64,000 nt of DNA. It comes from Teredinibacter haidensis. Lineage in GTDB: Bacteria; Pseudomonadota; Gammaproteobacteria; Pseudomonadales; Cellvibrionaceae. Below are positions 18,972-26,405 of the stretch, in pieces. The stretch is taken from positions 3,111,001 through 3,175,000 of the forward strand of contig NZ_CP060084.1 in NCBI RefSeq assembly GCF_014211975.1, given 5' to 3'. A model generated the notes under the pieces. That model had not been told where the DNA came from. It made no database searches and saw nothing but the letters and a program-made list of their open reading frames with translations. The position numbers and the translations under genes were made by a program. How positions within the stretch are numbered: position 1 is the first letter of the stretch; each line of letters opens with the position of its first letter.

Positions 18972-19374
18972 TGGCGGAATACTCTGACGCCAATAGTTAC
19001 TAACAATATGTACGTAGCTACAGAAACAATATAGTACGAAAAATGAGCCACATCCTCATGACCAGCCAGCCCCACTATTGTATACCCAATAACAACACCA
19101 CCTATTATTTCTAAATAATTGAGCTTTAGCTTATTAAATTTATTCTCTATTAGAACTACAAAAAATGAAAAACACCAAAAATCACGATGTTTAGTGGCAA
19201 TTCCATAAACCAAAGTAATAGGCGCGCTAAGGGCCTACAAGTATCAACGTCAAAATGCGTTCGACATGGGCCAATAACTGGCTCCAGACTTACATTTATA
19301 AAAAGATACTCGAATAATACTGGGAAGAAGACTGCATACCACAGCAAGCTCAATGCGCCCAAAATAACATTCAT
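18950..19374 (-). CDS. Membrane protein in two overlapping frames (frameshift or -1 slippage)
   Basis: Reading starts at ATG 19374 (MNVILGAL) and runs to a stop at 19156; a second frame, displaced by -1, continues to a stop at 18950. Joined at 19159-19165, where the message reads U UUU UUG, they give one protein of about 141 residues with four likely membrane helices and no break in hydrophobic pattern (VIFGVFHF runs on into FVVLIEN). Either a one-base lesion inactivated the gene, or slippage on the U-rich heptamer makes the long form. A GTG at 19383 is a less likely start. Function unknown. Confidence 0.55.
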
Positions 19375-19381
19375 AAGAGAC

Positions 19382-19499
19382 ACTTAACGCCAAGCTCACC
19401 TGAAAATATTGCGGAGAGCGTTTTTGTGTAAAATGGAGCTACGCGACATACACAAAAACAAGCGTAGCAATATTTGTCAGGTGGAGCTTTTTGTTATGT
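19382..19499 (-). repeat. attC site 3
   Basis: Left core ACTTAAC (19382), right core GTTATGT (19493), 118 bp. Same family as sites 17, 20 and 21 (ctcacc...attgcggagagcg). Closes the cassette of the following membrane-anchored protein. Confidence 0.9.
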
Positions 19500-19503
19500 G
19501 CTT

Positions 19504-19902
19504 TTAGCATTTTGTTAGCCTTATAATTGCTACAACAGCACCCACGAATGACAGCAATACCGGCAGTAGATATTTCCAATTTAAAAGCAAAAACGATTTC
19601 AATGGTGTTTTTCTATATCGTGCCTCTTTCAGGCCAAAGGGACTGATCGCATAATATTCATTTGAAATATTTTCCACCAACCCTCTAACTTCAGCTTCAC
19701 GAAACCATTCATAAATATGCTTTTTTACGATTCCGTTATCGCACTTTTTTAGCGAAGGAAAATATTCTAACAAGCCAACATAAATTGAACTAAATCTATG
19801 CTCAAAAATAAATATTTCTTCTTGGCCATACTCAGCCGTCAGACATTCTAGCAGCCCAAGTAGAAACTCTTTCTCTCTTAAAACTACTATACTCATTTGC
19901 AT
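19504..19902 (-). CDS. Cassette protein with C-terminal membrane anchor, unknown function
   Basis: 132 residues from the ATG at 19902 (MQMSIVVLREKEF); the open frame extends further upstream but only into the attC. The first 100 residues are soluble and charged, with a region (GIVKKHIYEWFREAEVRGLV) that looks helical and might be a winged-helix-like unit. The end is one hydrophobic segment (YLLPVLLSFVGAVVAIIRL), so the protein is probably tail-anchored in the inner membrane. I do not recognise the family. Confidence 0.65.
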   Translation of the reverse strand: MQMSIVVLREKEFLLGLLECLTAEYGQEEIFIFEHRFSSIYVGLLEYFPSLKKCDNGIVKKHIYEWFREAEVRGLVENISNEYYAISPFGLKEARYRKTPLKSFLLLNWKYLLPVLLSFVGAVVAIIRLTKC

Positions 19903-19914
19903 ATTCTCGCAGGC

Positions 19915-20007
19915 ACATAACGCCAGTGTAAACGGCAAAAGGTGCGAAGCAGCTTTTGTCCGGTGGAGGCACGTAGTGCCGGAACGAATTTGACACTTTT
20001 GTTAGTA
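19915..20007 (-). repeat. attC site 4
   Basis: Left core ACATAAC (19915), right core GTTAGTA (20001), 93 bp. Partial resemblance to type A cassette attC (ggaggc...ggaacga). Closes the 20035-20381 cassette. Confidence 0.82.
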
Positions 20008-20034
20008 GTCTTCATCAGAACTCCACCTTTCTTC

Positions 20035-20381
20035 TTAGAAGTCTTCAATTAATCCTGCTTTTTGCATGGACATAACAAAGGGTAAGCCATCTCCTACAAG
20101 ATGACTTCCATCATCTCTTTTTGCCCATCATTTGGCGTGGCAATAATAGGTAAATCAAAACACTCTTTATGAAACTTGATACTTTCCTTGCCAATTCCTC
20201 GATGTTTTATATTTTCAAAGGATAGATCAGTCAGATGAAAATAGTCACTCTCACTATCAAAATTTAATGTAATAGTTCCTTTCTTCCCATCATCAGTCAC
20301 AGCAAGGATTTCTTCACCCTCATCATTGATGCTAATAACAACTTTGGAGCTGTCTATGAGCTGGACTGTTTTGTTGAACAC
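20035..20381 (-). pseudogene. Small cassette protein, probably frameshifted near its 3' end
   Basis: Best start is GTG 20381 (VFNKTVQLIDSS) with GGAGAG just upstream; the longer frame to 20414 lies inside the attC. The first frame stops at 20094. A -1 shift around 20108-20115, next to a run of five A, joins it to SHLVGDGLPFVMSMQKAG and a stop at 20035, close to attC site 4, as expected for an intact cassette gene. The intact form would be about 115 residues, soluble, rich in charged residues. Family unknown; the homopolymer does not make a standard slippery site, so a mutation is more likely than programmed shifting. Confidence 0.5.
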
Positions 20382-20396
20382 GGAACTCTCCTTGAC

Positions 20397-20456
20397 TACT
20401 AACGCCAACAGCAAGCGCGCCGCTTTTTGGCGTCGCCTTGCCTGTTTTTGTTAGAG
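20397..20456 (-). repeat. attC site 5
   Basis: Left core TACTAAC (20397), right core GTTAGAG (20450), only 60 bp; arms aacagcaaggcg-like and cgccttgcctgtt fold back with a short top. Closes the next cassette. Confidence 0.85.
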
Positions 20457-20458
20457 CT

Positions 20459-20875
20459 TTATTGTTGCGCAACATAAGCAACCTTCAATATCCATATTCC
20501 AAGTAAAACCCCAACACCCATTGCCACCGGGGAGAGAAGTACTGGGGTCAACCCTCCCGAACGAAAGTACGCAGCTATCAAACCACAAATGCCACTCACC
20601 ACCAAAACTACCGCCGCAAACTGAAAGAAGTGCTCTGGGTGTGAGAAGTCCAGCGGGTTTGATTCCCAGCTTGAAAGCTGGATTTCCAACTTCTTCCTAA
20701 GGATAACTTTTAATATAAGCAATCCAGCAACAACTATGCATGGGAAAAACAACAGCCCGACAATGACCGGGTCCCACCCAATCTCATCCCCAACCTCGGA
20801 GTACGATGTATCAAACATCGCTCCAACCGAGGCGACGATAATCAAGATGATTTTAATAGCTGGCCAAATTTTCAT
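20459..20875 (-). CDS. Four-helix membrane protein of a cassette, unknown function
   Basis: 138 residues from ATG 20875 (MKIWPAIKIILII); the upstream in-frame extension lies in the attC. Four hydrophobic segments are visible: residues 5-21, 38-60, about 88-105 and 110-130. A charged loop with ESNPLDFSHPEHFFQF separates the second and third. No family or catalytic motif recognised. The stop lies 3 bp from attC site 5, typical cassette packing. Confidence 0.7.
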   Translation of the reverse strand: MKIWPAIKIILIIVASVGAMFDTSYSEVGDEIGWDPVIVGLLFFPCIVVAGLLILKVILRKKLEIQLSSWESNPLDFSHPEHFFQFAAVVLVVSGICGLIAAYFRSGGLTPVLLSPVAMGVGVLLGIWILKVAYVAQQ

Positions 20876-20881
20876 GTGTAG

Positions 20882-20999
20882 CTCTAACGTTGCTATAACC
20901 TGCCGCCAATGTGGAACTGGTTTTTGGGCAAAAATGGCCTTAGGCCATGCCCAAATACCAGCGTAGCATTGGGCGTCAGGGTTTATGGCTTTGTTATGC
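20882..20999 (-). repeat. attC site 6
   Basis: Left core CTCTAAC (20882), right core GTTATGC (20993), 118 bp. Same family as site 13 and the relic near 43.45 kb (aacctg...ccagcgtag...tcagg). Precedes the toxin-antitoxin cassette. Confidence 0.88.
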
Positions 21000-21012
21000 A
21001 TTTTACGCTATA

Positions 21013-21033
21013 TTGTACAGCTTAATTGTACAA
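21013..21033. promoter_or_regulatory. Repeated TGTACA operator before the antitoxin gene
   Basis: TTGTACA (21013-21019) and TTGTACAA (21026-21033) repeat with 13-bp periodicity, each core TGTACA being its own palindrome. They lie 19-39 bp before the antitoxin ATG, where an autoregulating antitoxin would bind. Confidence 0.5.
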
Positions 21034-21051
21034 CTAACGAGCGGTACGGCT

Positions 21052-21282
21052 ATGCAAACTGTAAATATTAGCGATTTTAGAGCTAACCTATTGAAATACT
21101 TAGAGAAGGCCAACGGCGGCGAGCAAATAAGCGTTACCACCAACGGTAAGCTAATTGCCACCATAGCGCCCCCTATAAACCAAAAGCAACTGGCCCAACA
21201 GCAATTAGAGCTACTGGCTAAAAGCGCCAAGATTACTGACGTTGTTGCACCAATAGACTCAGAGTGGGACGCGAATATATGA
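21052..21282 (+). CDS. Phd/YefM-type antitoxin
   Basis: 76 residues. The N-terminal half has the Phd/YefM DNA-binding pattern (NISDFRANLLKYLEKANGG, then ISVTTNGKLIATIAP). The C-terminal tail (SEWDANI) should bind and block the toxin. The start at 21052 is chosen over an upstream frame that reads into the attC. It overlaps the toxin start by 4 bp (ATGA), so synthesis is coupled. It lies on the plus strand, against the array, and must have its own promoter; paired TGTACA sites upstream suggest autorepression. Confidence 0.85.
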   Translation: MQTVNISDFRANLLKYLEKANGGEQISVTTNGKLIATIAPPINQKQLAQQQLELLAKSAKITDVVAPIDSEWDANI

Positions 21283-21674
21283 TTCTTCTCGATACCTGCG
21301 CTGTTATATGGGATGCCCTTGACCGCCAACAACTTACAGATAGAGCTTTAAGTGCCATAAACAAAGCGGACGAGTTTAATGCGCTTATTATTTCCGACAT
21401 TACTATCTGGGAAATAGCAATGCTCGTACACAAAGAGCGGATTAAAATAGACACTACCGCCTCCAACTTTGTAAATTTGTACCTGCAAACGAGAAATATT
21501 TCAGTCATTCAAATTTCTCCGGAAATTGCAGAACTGTCTGTAAGTCTCGGACCAGAAATAAACAAGGACCCCGCCGATAGAATTATTTCCGCCACATCAA
21601 TAATTCAAAACGCTCAGCTCATAACCGCAGATCAAAACCTTATCTCAAGTGAGATAATTGATACGCTCTGGTGA
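21279..21674 (+). CDS. vapC: VapC-type PIN-domain toxin
   Basis: 131 residues from the ATG at 21279. PIN-domain acidic residues are visible: Asp near the start (ILLDTCAVIWD), Glu in ISDITIWEIAML, Asp in KDPADRIISATS and Asp in LITADQNLI. PIN toxins are magnesium-dependent RNases that cut tRNA or rRNA; the neighbouring antitoxin neutralises them. Toxin-antitoxin pairs are common in sedentary integrons, where they are thought to resist loss of cassettes. The target RNA cannot be told from sequence. Confidence 0.87.
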   Translation: MILLDTCAVIWDALDRQQLTDRALSAINKADEFNALIISDITIWEIAMLVHKERIKIDTTASNFVNLYLQTRNISVIQISPEIAELSVSLGPEINKDPADRIISATSIIQNAQLITADQNLISSEIIDTLW

Positions 21675-21676
21675 TG

Positions 21677-21789
21677 CATAACGCTTTTGTCAGTTGCGTT
21701 TTGGTTGTAGTGGAGTTTTGGGGTAAAGTGGCGTCGCCACCCCTAAACGGAGCGTAGACCAAAACGTCAACTGGACAAACTTGTTATGC
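21677..21789 (-). repeat. attC site 7
   Basis: Left core GCATAAC (21677), right core GTTATGC (21783), 113 bp; long arms cagttgcgttttggt/accaaaacgtcaactg. Family of sites 8 and 32. Closes the DUF2846-like lipoprotein cassette. Confidence 0.92.
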
Positions 21790-21861
21790 GAGCCGAATTC
21801 ATATTTTCAGAAACGTACACAGCAATACATTTTTTGACCTGTACGATATTATCATTCTCCC

Positions 21862-22341
21862 CTAAATATTATCTCTTAACGGTTGGTTGTATCGGCTATT
21901 TTGGAGTCTTTCTTTGGGAGTGCTTTTTTCCTCGAATTTTCCAAATTGCATGTTATATGTTATGTAATTACCTGAATCGACAGAGTAAAACTGTACTATA
22001 TAAATGCCGCCTGATTTGACATCACCACTTATTTTGTATTCACTCTTAGCATTAATATAGTCCTCCAGGCAGCCATTTAATATTCCTCCCAGGTTAAATA
22101 TATACTCACCAGGCTTAGCTGTTATCGAGGTATAGCCACCAAAACGCAGACTCGCAACCTTTTCTGAATTAGCGCAAAATAATCTAGGCGGATAGGCTAA
22201 ACCATCAAAGCTGAAGTTTAAAAAATAAATCGTAGCATATCCCTCTGGGGCAGCAGGAGCTGGTTTAAATTTTGGTCCAGTAGCACACCCAAGGAGTGCC
22301 AACGCAAATATTATTAGCGTAGTTTTTAAAATTCTTACCAC
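21862..22341 (-). CDS. Lipoprotein, DUF2846-like
   Basis: 159 residues from a GTG with GAGAGG upstream. An N-terminal signal ends in a lipobox (ALALLGCATG), so the mature protein is lipid-anchored, probably at the outer membrane. The body (GYATIYFLNFSFDG, SLRFGGYTSITAKPGEYIF) resembles DUF2846 periplasmic lipoproteins, whose role is unknown. The family assignment is by pattern only. Unlike most cassettes here, the stop is 70 bp short of the attC, and about 150 bp precede the start. Confidence 0.6.
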   Translation of the reverse strand: MVRILKTTLIIFALALLGCATGPKFKPAPAAPEGYATIYFLNFSFDGLAYPPRLFCANSEKVASLRFGGYTSITAKPGEYIFNLGGILNGCLEDYINAKSEYKISGDVKSGGIYIVQFYSVDSGNYITYNMQFGKFEEKSTPKERLQNSRYNQPLRDNI

Positions 22342-22493
22342 TTCAAAACCTCTCTTAGTACTTTTTCTATATACTCTTTGTCAAATATTGTTTTTACTAT
22401 TGCGCATATATGTACACCGCCCATCTAAAAAGGCTACATATAAGTTTACTCTAGTCTATTGTTGTGCTTTTATTTATTGAGCCTCAACTAGAA

Positions 22494-22609
22494 GCATAAC
22501 GCCTTACTCAGCTGCGTTTTGGTTGCAGTGGAGCTTTGTGCAAAAATGAGCGTAGCGAATGCACTAAGCGGAGCGTAGACCAAAACGTCAGCTGGAGTAA
22601 CTTGTTAAA
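22494..22609 (-). repeat. attC site 8
   Basis: Left core GCATAAC (22494), right core GTTAAAT (22603), 116 bp; arms cagctgcgttttggt/accaaaacgtcagctg. Nearly the same as site 7. Confidence 0.92.
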
Positions 22610-22610
22610 T

Positions 22611-23135
22611 TTATGCACGAAATGAACGCACTCTATAAATGAGCTTACCAAGCCCCTCACCCCAGAAACACAAATATACCCCAATCGCGATTTCCACTAA
22701 CGTTACATATAAACTCACATAAGTATCTTTAATGCTTTGGGCTAGAAACTCAGTATCGCTATTGAAAAGTATGTAAATTACATTATCGAAAACGTCCGGT
22801 ATTGCCCAGCTCAAAATGTAAATACCCAGTAAGCATGTAAATATATCGATTAAGGACTTTGCATTACCAGAGAATTCAATCACGCTTTCGACGCCACGCG
22901 GGCTAATCAGTTTTGCTATAGATAGCGGAAATTTAATAAAAAGCACCGAGAACACCAGAATAAACATGACTTCGATTGTAGCGAAAGTAACGTACGACTG
23001 CAGATCAGGATAACCATTACTTGCATAAACATAGCCCATTTGACCATGTTTTATTCCAGTCGTAATCGCCGCAACCAGCAAATAAATACCAACTAGTCTT
23101 ATCCCAATCCCATAAAGCTCTTTTGATTTCATCAT
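22611..23135 (-). CDS. Four-helix membrane protein of a cassette, unknown function
   Basis: 174 residues. Hydrophobic segments lie at about residues 8-25, 48-68, 95-112 and 140-160 (GIYLLVAAITTGI, IEVMFILVFSVLFI, IFTCLLGIYILSW, LVEIAIGVYLCFWG). Two adjacent ATGs (23135 and 23132) follow GAGAG; the second has better spacing. No known domain recognised. The stop is right at attC site 8, which supports a genuine cassette gene. Confidence 0.7.
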   Translation of the reverse strand: MMKSKELYGIGIRLVGIYLLVAAITTGIKHGQMGYVYASNGYPDLQSYVTFATIEVMFILVFSVLFIKFPLSIAKLISPRGVESVIEFSGNAKSLIDIFTCLLGIYILSWAIPDVFDNVIYILFNSDTEFLAQSIKDTYVSLYVTLVEIAIGVYLCFWGEGLGKLIYRVRSFRA

Positions 23136-23148
23136 ACTCTCAATAAAA

Positions 23149-23256
23149 ATTTAACGTTTACATTTGTGGCGAAAACGAGCGCTAGCGAGTTTGAGTCCTA
23201 GCCCGGCGTTGCGAAGCAACGGCACTATAGGGCGATACAACATGTACTTGTTATGA
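23149..23256 (-). repeat. attC site 9
   Basis: Left core ATTTAAC (23149, a perfect RYYYAAC), right core GTTATGA (23250), 108 bp. The top of the fold has an extra small hairpin (gttgcgaagcaac). Closes the ankyrin cassette. Confidence 0.85.
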
Positions 23257-23763
23257 GTTGACAAGTCGTTTAATGTACCTTTTAATTTCGGAAGTTTCAC
23301 CAAAGATACCCGCATAAAAGTTTCCATCCAATAATTTTCCATGCTCCTCAACAGTAGCTTTAACATCTGCACCATTTTTTACTAATAGCTCAATGACTTT
23401 TGTAGAGTTGCGACTACAAGCCTTCAAGAATGCTGTTTTTTCCATATATGCTCTTAGTTCTAGATTAGCGCCAGCACTAATTAGTAGTTGCAAGATAGAA
23501 AGCGCTAACTCTTCTTTATGTTCTGAGACATTAACGATTTCCTGAACAGGTGTTTCTCCACACTCATTTAAATAGTTGGTGTCTGCTCCACGGTTTAGCG
23601 CATACATTACTAATTGCTTATTAAATCCCTTGCACGCCCAAAGTAATAACTTATCGCCACTATCATCGATAGAGTCGATATTCTCAAAGTCATCAAAGAT
23701 TTCAATGATATCTTCATTGCTCATATCTCTAAAATCAAAGCCGTAATTGATATCAAAATCCAT
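23251..23763 (-). CDS. Ankyrin-repeat protein
   Basis: 170 residues with three to four ankyrin repeats: DKLLLWACKGFNKQLVMYAL followed by NRGADTNY; a second around ILQLLISAGANLEL; a third with TAFLKACSRNSTKVIELLVK and NGADV. Ankyrin repeats bind other proteins; there is no signal peptide, so the partner should be cytoplasmic. The acidic N-terminus (NEDIIEIFDDFENID) is outside the repeats. The stop lies within the right core of attC site 9. Function in the cell unknown. Confidence 0.8.
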   Translation of the reverse strand: MDFDINYGFDFRDMSNEDIIEIFDDFENIDSIDDSGDKLLLWACKGFNKQLVMYALNRGADTNYLNECGETPVQEIVNVSEHKEELALSILQLLISAGANLELRAYMEKTAFLKACSRNSTKVIELLVKNGADVKATVEEHGKLLDGNFYAGIFGETSEIKRYIKRLVNS

Positions 23764-23769
23764 AGCTAC

Positions 23770-23867
23770 TCATAACGCCTCAAACACCGGCATGGTGAAG
23801 TTGGCGGCTTTTTTGGAACAAAAAAGATGACAGCTTTACCATGTCCGCGTGCTTTGACTTGTTAGCT
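23770..23867 (-). repeat. attC site 10
   Basis: Left core TCATAAC (23770), right core GTTAGCT (23861), 98 bp; arms aaacaccggcatggtgaag/ctttaccatgtccgcgtgc. Family of site 15. Confidence 0.9.
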
Positions 23868-23870
23868 GTG

Positions 23871-24263
23871 TTACTCGTGGATGAAATAGACATCCGTTTC
23901 CTTTCCTTCATCTACCATTGGAACTTCTATTGACTTCAGTGTTTCCAATATAGCTATGAATTCATTCTCTGGGACAATACGCCCCTGCTTTTTACTATAA
24001 AGGTTTCTTAGCTCGTGCCTAGCAACGTTAATTTGATCAATATTCAAAAGACTCTTCTCATTCAGAAGCTCAGCTAGCTTTCTGATATCTTCAGATGGCG
24101 CTTCTGACTCTTGTACGTGCCAGATAAATTCTTGAACCTCTTCTGGGTCATTAATTTCGTAAATAACCACTCCGGAGATGCTTGTATCTGCTTCCTTCTG
24201 CCATTGAATTTCTTTGGCACCTAGAGCGCCTAGGAATTCCATAAGAAATTGCTTTCTTCGCAT
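23871..24263 (-). CDS. Soluble cassette protein, unknown function
   Basis: 130 residues from an ATG preceded by GAGAG. No signal peptide or membrane segment. The sequence is acidic, predicted mixed alpha/beta, with VVIYEINDPEEVQEFIWHV in the middle and a helical region (NEFIAILETLKSIEV) near the end. No recognised motif. It fills its cassette from attC 10 to attC 11. Confidence 0.65.
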   Translation of the reverse strand: MRRKQFLMEFLGALGAKEIQWQKEADTSISGVVIYEINDPEEVQEFIWHVQESEAPSEDIRKLAELLNEKSLLNIDQINVARHELRNLYSKKQGRIVPENEFIAILETLKSIEVPMVDEGKETDVYFIHE

Positions 24264-24276
24264 GACTCTCTCGTAC

Positions 24277-24335
24277 AGATAACGCCCTAAGCAGAGGCGC
24301 CGCTTGCGGCGTCCTGCTGACTTAGCTTGTTAAAT
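24277..24335 (-). repeat. attC site 11
   Basis: Left core AGATAAC (24277), right core GTTAAAT (24329), 59 bp, one of the shortest; arms ctaagcagaggcgccgc/gcggcgtcctgctgacttag. Confidence 0.88.
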
Positions 24336-24338
24336 GTT

Positions 24339-24767
24339 TTACTGAACAAGAAACTGCTTAGGTAATATTTTTTCGGGTTCTGTTTGGAAAAACATTGATG
24401 TAGCACCAACGCCTTTTGAGCCACTGTAGTAGTTTGCTACCGCAAAAGCTGGCCCATTTTGATACTCCAATATGCCGATGATATAGCATGATTTTGATCC
24501 GAGAGCTTTTGTGCTTAAAACCGAAGCTGTTTCTATAGGGCCGAAAAATTGCTCGATTTGCCCTAGTGCTTGCGCCTGACTCAATGATCTCGTGTCATTT
24601 TCTAATGGACCATTTTTAAGAACGCGCTTCATAAAAGCTGTGCCACCTTCTTTCTTATATACCTCGACAGCCTGCGCAAACTCTTTAGACGCCTTATCGC
24701 AGACATCACCAGCAATTACATTGGTGCTAAAAATTCCAAGAATTCCAATAAGTAATAACTTCTTCAT
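24339..24767 (-). CDS. Secreted cassette protein, unknown function
   Basis: 142 residues from ATG 24767 (MKKLLLIGILGIFSTNVIAG), preceded by GGAAAG; an ATG four codons upstream is less likely. The signal peptide ends near VIA|GD. The mature part has two cysteines and a region GSKSCYIIGILEYQNGPAFAVANY reminiscent of a small barrel or cystatin-like fold, but I cannot assign it. Periplasmic or secreted. Confidence 0.68.
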   Translation of the reverse strand: MKKLLLIGILGIFSTNVIAGDVCDKASKEFAQAVEVYKKEGGTAFMKRVLKNGPLENDTRSLSQAQALGQIEQFFGPIETASVLSTKALGSKSCYIIGILEYQNGPAFAVANYYSGSKGVGATSMFFQTEPEKILPKQFLVQ

Positions 24768-24809
24768 ATTTCTTTCCATTAATAGTTTAGATCTTTCAGA
24801 TATCGTGAC

Positions 24810-24897
24810 ATTTAACGTTTTGCTAAACGGCGCAGCTTGCTGCGTCCAGTGGAGGCCATCTTTTCGGCCGGAACGATGTTTAAGTAATTTGTTATAA
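24810..24897 (-). repeat. attC site 12 (of type A cassette copy 2)
   Basis: Left core ATTTAAC (24810), right core GTTATAA (24891), 88 bp; begins cgttttgctaaacggcg, the attC shared by all type A cassettes. Confidence 0.9.
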
Positions 24898-25220
24898 GCG
24901 GAACCGCACTGAACTTTCTAGTGAGGACCACAATACCTTACTCAAAGACCCTTCTTCAATATTTTGACTTAGCCCACGCAAAGATGGTTGGAACGAAGTC
25001 AAACAACCAGCAACAAACCGATTGACTAAGCCAAGCTATATTGTTGCTCTTTAACAATTTAGATTGACTGGTATAACTCGCACCGAGAACGAACACTCTT
25101 AATCTCAAACTATGGCGGCCGACAGGCTGCCTTTTAGCTTAAAAATGATTCCACAAAACCTTCAGTAAAGCTCAGCGTTCAATTGAAACACGTAAAAGCA
25201 TTACAACCAACTACGAGCGT
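24898..25220 (-). repeat. ORF-less cassette type A, copy 2
   Basis: 323 bp without a convincing ORF on either strand, closely similar to copies 3-6. The hairpin arms lie at 25029-25045 and 25053-25069; the right arm has two extra substitutions (AGATTGACT), making this the weakest copy of the hairpin. Confidence 0.88.
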
Positions 25221-25339
25221 TTATAACGCCGCAATTACCTGCCCCGAAAGTGGCGCTGGTTTAGTTTATAATAAAGCGTAGCGGAATGAAGAACTAAACC
25301 AGCGACGCTTTTGGGGTCAGGTAGATTGCCTTGTTAAAT
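25221..25339 (-). repeat. attC site 13
   Basis: Left core TTATAAC (25221), right core GTTAAAT (25333), 119 bp; arms attacctgccccgaaagtggcgctggttt/aaaccagcgacgctttt pair over most of their length (shown in part). Confidence 0.9.
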
Positions 25340-25657
25340 GCTGACACTTTGAGGCCCAATTTCAATATTTTTAGCCGTAACATAGCGATTGCCAGCATTG
25401 GTCTCCAATTTTATGGTTGTATAGCCACCCTCCTCTTTTATAACTGATACAGCCAGAATAGTTGGGTTGCCCTCGAATGGAATTTCTTCGACAAAATGGG
25501 AGTGATAGCCACTGAATCGTACTTCTTTTGGCACAAAAATATTTTGATCCCAGCTTTCAGGATACTGAATATTGTAGATCAAATAATCTTTAGCCGGAAT
25601 CTCTATGACTGATTCAATTTCAGAATCATGCCAGTGTATTTCGTTTATATTATCCAT
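25334..25657 (-). CDS. Small soluble cassette protein, unknown function
   Basis: 107 residues starting at an ATG with AAGGA five bases before it. Begins NEIHWHDSEIESV, a His-rich stretch seen at the start of several small uncharacterised and immunity-like proteins, and is predicted mostly beta (YTTIKLETNAGNRYVTAKNI). No signal peptide. The upstream neighbour at 25695 lies in the same cassette because the attC between them is lost. Function unknown. Confidence 0.65.
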   Translation of the reverse strand: MDNINEIHWHDSEIESVIEIPAKDYLIYNIQYPESWDQNIFVPKEVRFSGYHSHFVEEIPFEGNPTILAVSVIKEEGGYTTIKLETNAGNRYVTAKNIEIGPQSVSI

Positions 25658-25667
25658 TCTATCCTTG

Positions 25668-25694
25668 GTATATAACGCTCAAAAACTACTTTTT
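25668..25694 (-). repeat. Remnant of an attC left core only
   Basis: TATATAACGCTC resembles the left end of an attC, but the arms and right core are absent. This would explain why two ORFs now share one cassette. Confidence 0.4.
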
Positions 25695-25874
25695 CTACGC
25701 TGCACTTCCGCCAGAGAAAAAATACACAATTACTCCAATGATTAAAAATACCACTATTACCTGCCCCATCATCGAGTCAGCTTTACGCTTACGTCCAGAT
25801 TTAGTTGTCGGAATTCCTGTAGCTTTAGCAACACTCCTCTTCATGTTTCTTTTGGCTTTTTTTAGTGGATTCAT
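25695..25874 (-). CDS. Small basic single-pass membrane protein
   Basis: 59 residues from ATG 25874, preceded by AAGGAG with good spacing; the longer frame to 25895 starts in the attC. The N-terminal 35 residues are very basic (LKKAKRNMKRSVAKATGIP, then SGRKRKAD). One hydrophobic segment follows (QVIVVFLIIGVIVYFF) and a short tail. Similar small basic membrane proteins occur as cassette cargo in marine bacteria, as far as I recall. Function unknown. Confidence 0.65.
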   Translation of the reverse strand: MNPLKKAKRNMKRSVAKATGIPTTKSGRKRKADSMMGQVIVVFLIIGVIVYFFSGGSAA

Positions 25875-25893
25875 ACCCAATTCTCCTTGAAAC

Positions 25894-26009
25894 ATTTAAC
25901 GTTGTTATAAACTGCACTTTTTATGTAATGGAATGTTGTGCAATTATGCCGCAGGCATGCACAACATGAAATGGAGTAAAAAGTGTCAGGTTTGATGACT
26001 TTGTTATAG
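25894..26009 (-). repeat. attC site 14 (of type B cassette copy 1)
   Basis: Left core ATTTAAC (25894), right core GTTATAG (26003), 116 bp; arms ataaactgcactttttatg and taaaaagtgtcaggttt. Shared by all type B cassettes. Confidence 0.9.
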
Positions 26010-26307
26010 CAAAGCAGCGTTCATACCTACAAACTTTCCCCATTTCTCTAACAAAGCCATCGCCGACAATAACGACCAGACCGCCCCGCCCTATTACCCT
26101 TTAAACACTGCCACCAACGACAAAAGCCGAGCAACAGCACAACATCCAAACTGGCAAAGACTCGTAGTTAAATACCACCAACGATAAAGAAACTACGTTA
26201 GCGATGCCGAATCTCGTAATTTACGACCCAACTGCTTGGCCAAGCCCCTACGAAGTAAGGTAAGGGATACTTGAGACTCACCTAAAAATGTAAAATGCTA
26301 AAGACCG
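26010..26307 (-). repeat. ORF-less cassette type B, copy 1
   Basis: 298 bp lacking a credible gene. Close copies occur at 28130, 28544 and 40142. Contains small palindromes (gcttggccaagc; tcgtaatttacga) and GTAGTT...AACTAC arms. The minus strand ends in a conserved 18-codon frame (MALLEKWGKFVGMNAALL) whose stop touches the attC, perhaps the remnant of a decayed gene. Confidence 0.88.
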
Positions 26308-26405
26308 TTATAACGCCTCAAACACCGGCTTGGTGAAGCTGGCGGCTTTTTTGGAGCAAAAAAGGTGACAGCTTTACCAAGTCCGCGTGCTTTGACTTGT
26401 TAGTA
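26308..26405 (-). repeat. attC site 15
   Basis: Left core TTATAAC (26308), right core GTTAGTA (26399), 98 bp. Almost identical to site 10. Closes the Sel1-repeat cassette. Confidence 0.9.

Noticed and set aside
20108..20115. Programmed frameshift at the A-run of the 20035-20381 gene
   Set aside because: The reading frame relative to the five A residues does not allow P-site re-pairing after a -1 slip; mutation or sequencing error is more likely.
24592..24897. Plus-strand ORF ending in the type A attC
   Set aside because: It is antisense to the secreted cassette protein, and the same tail recurs at 33564-33752 through the repeated attC.
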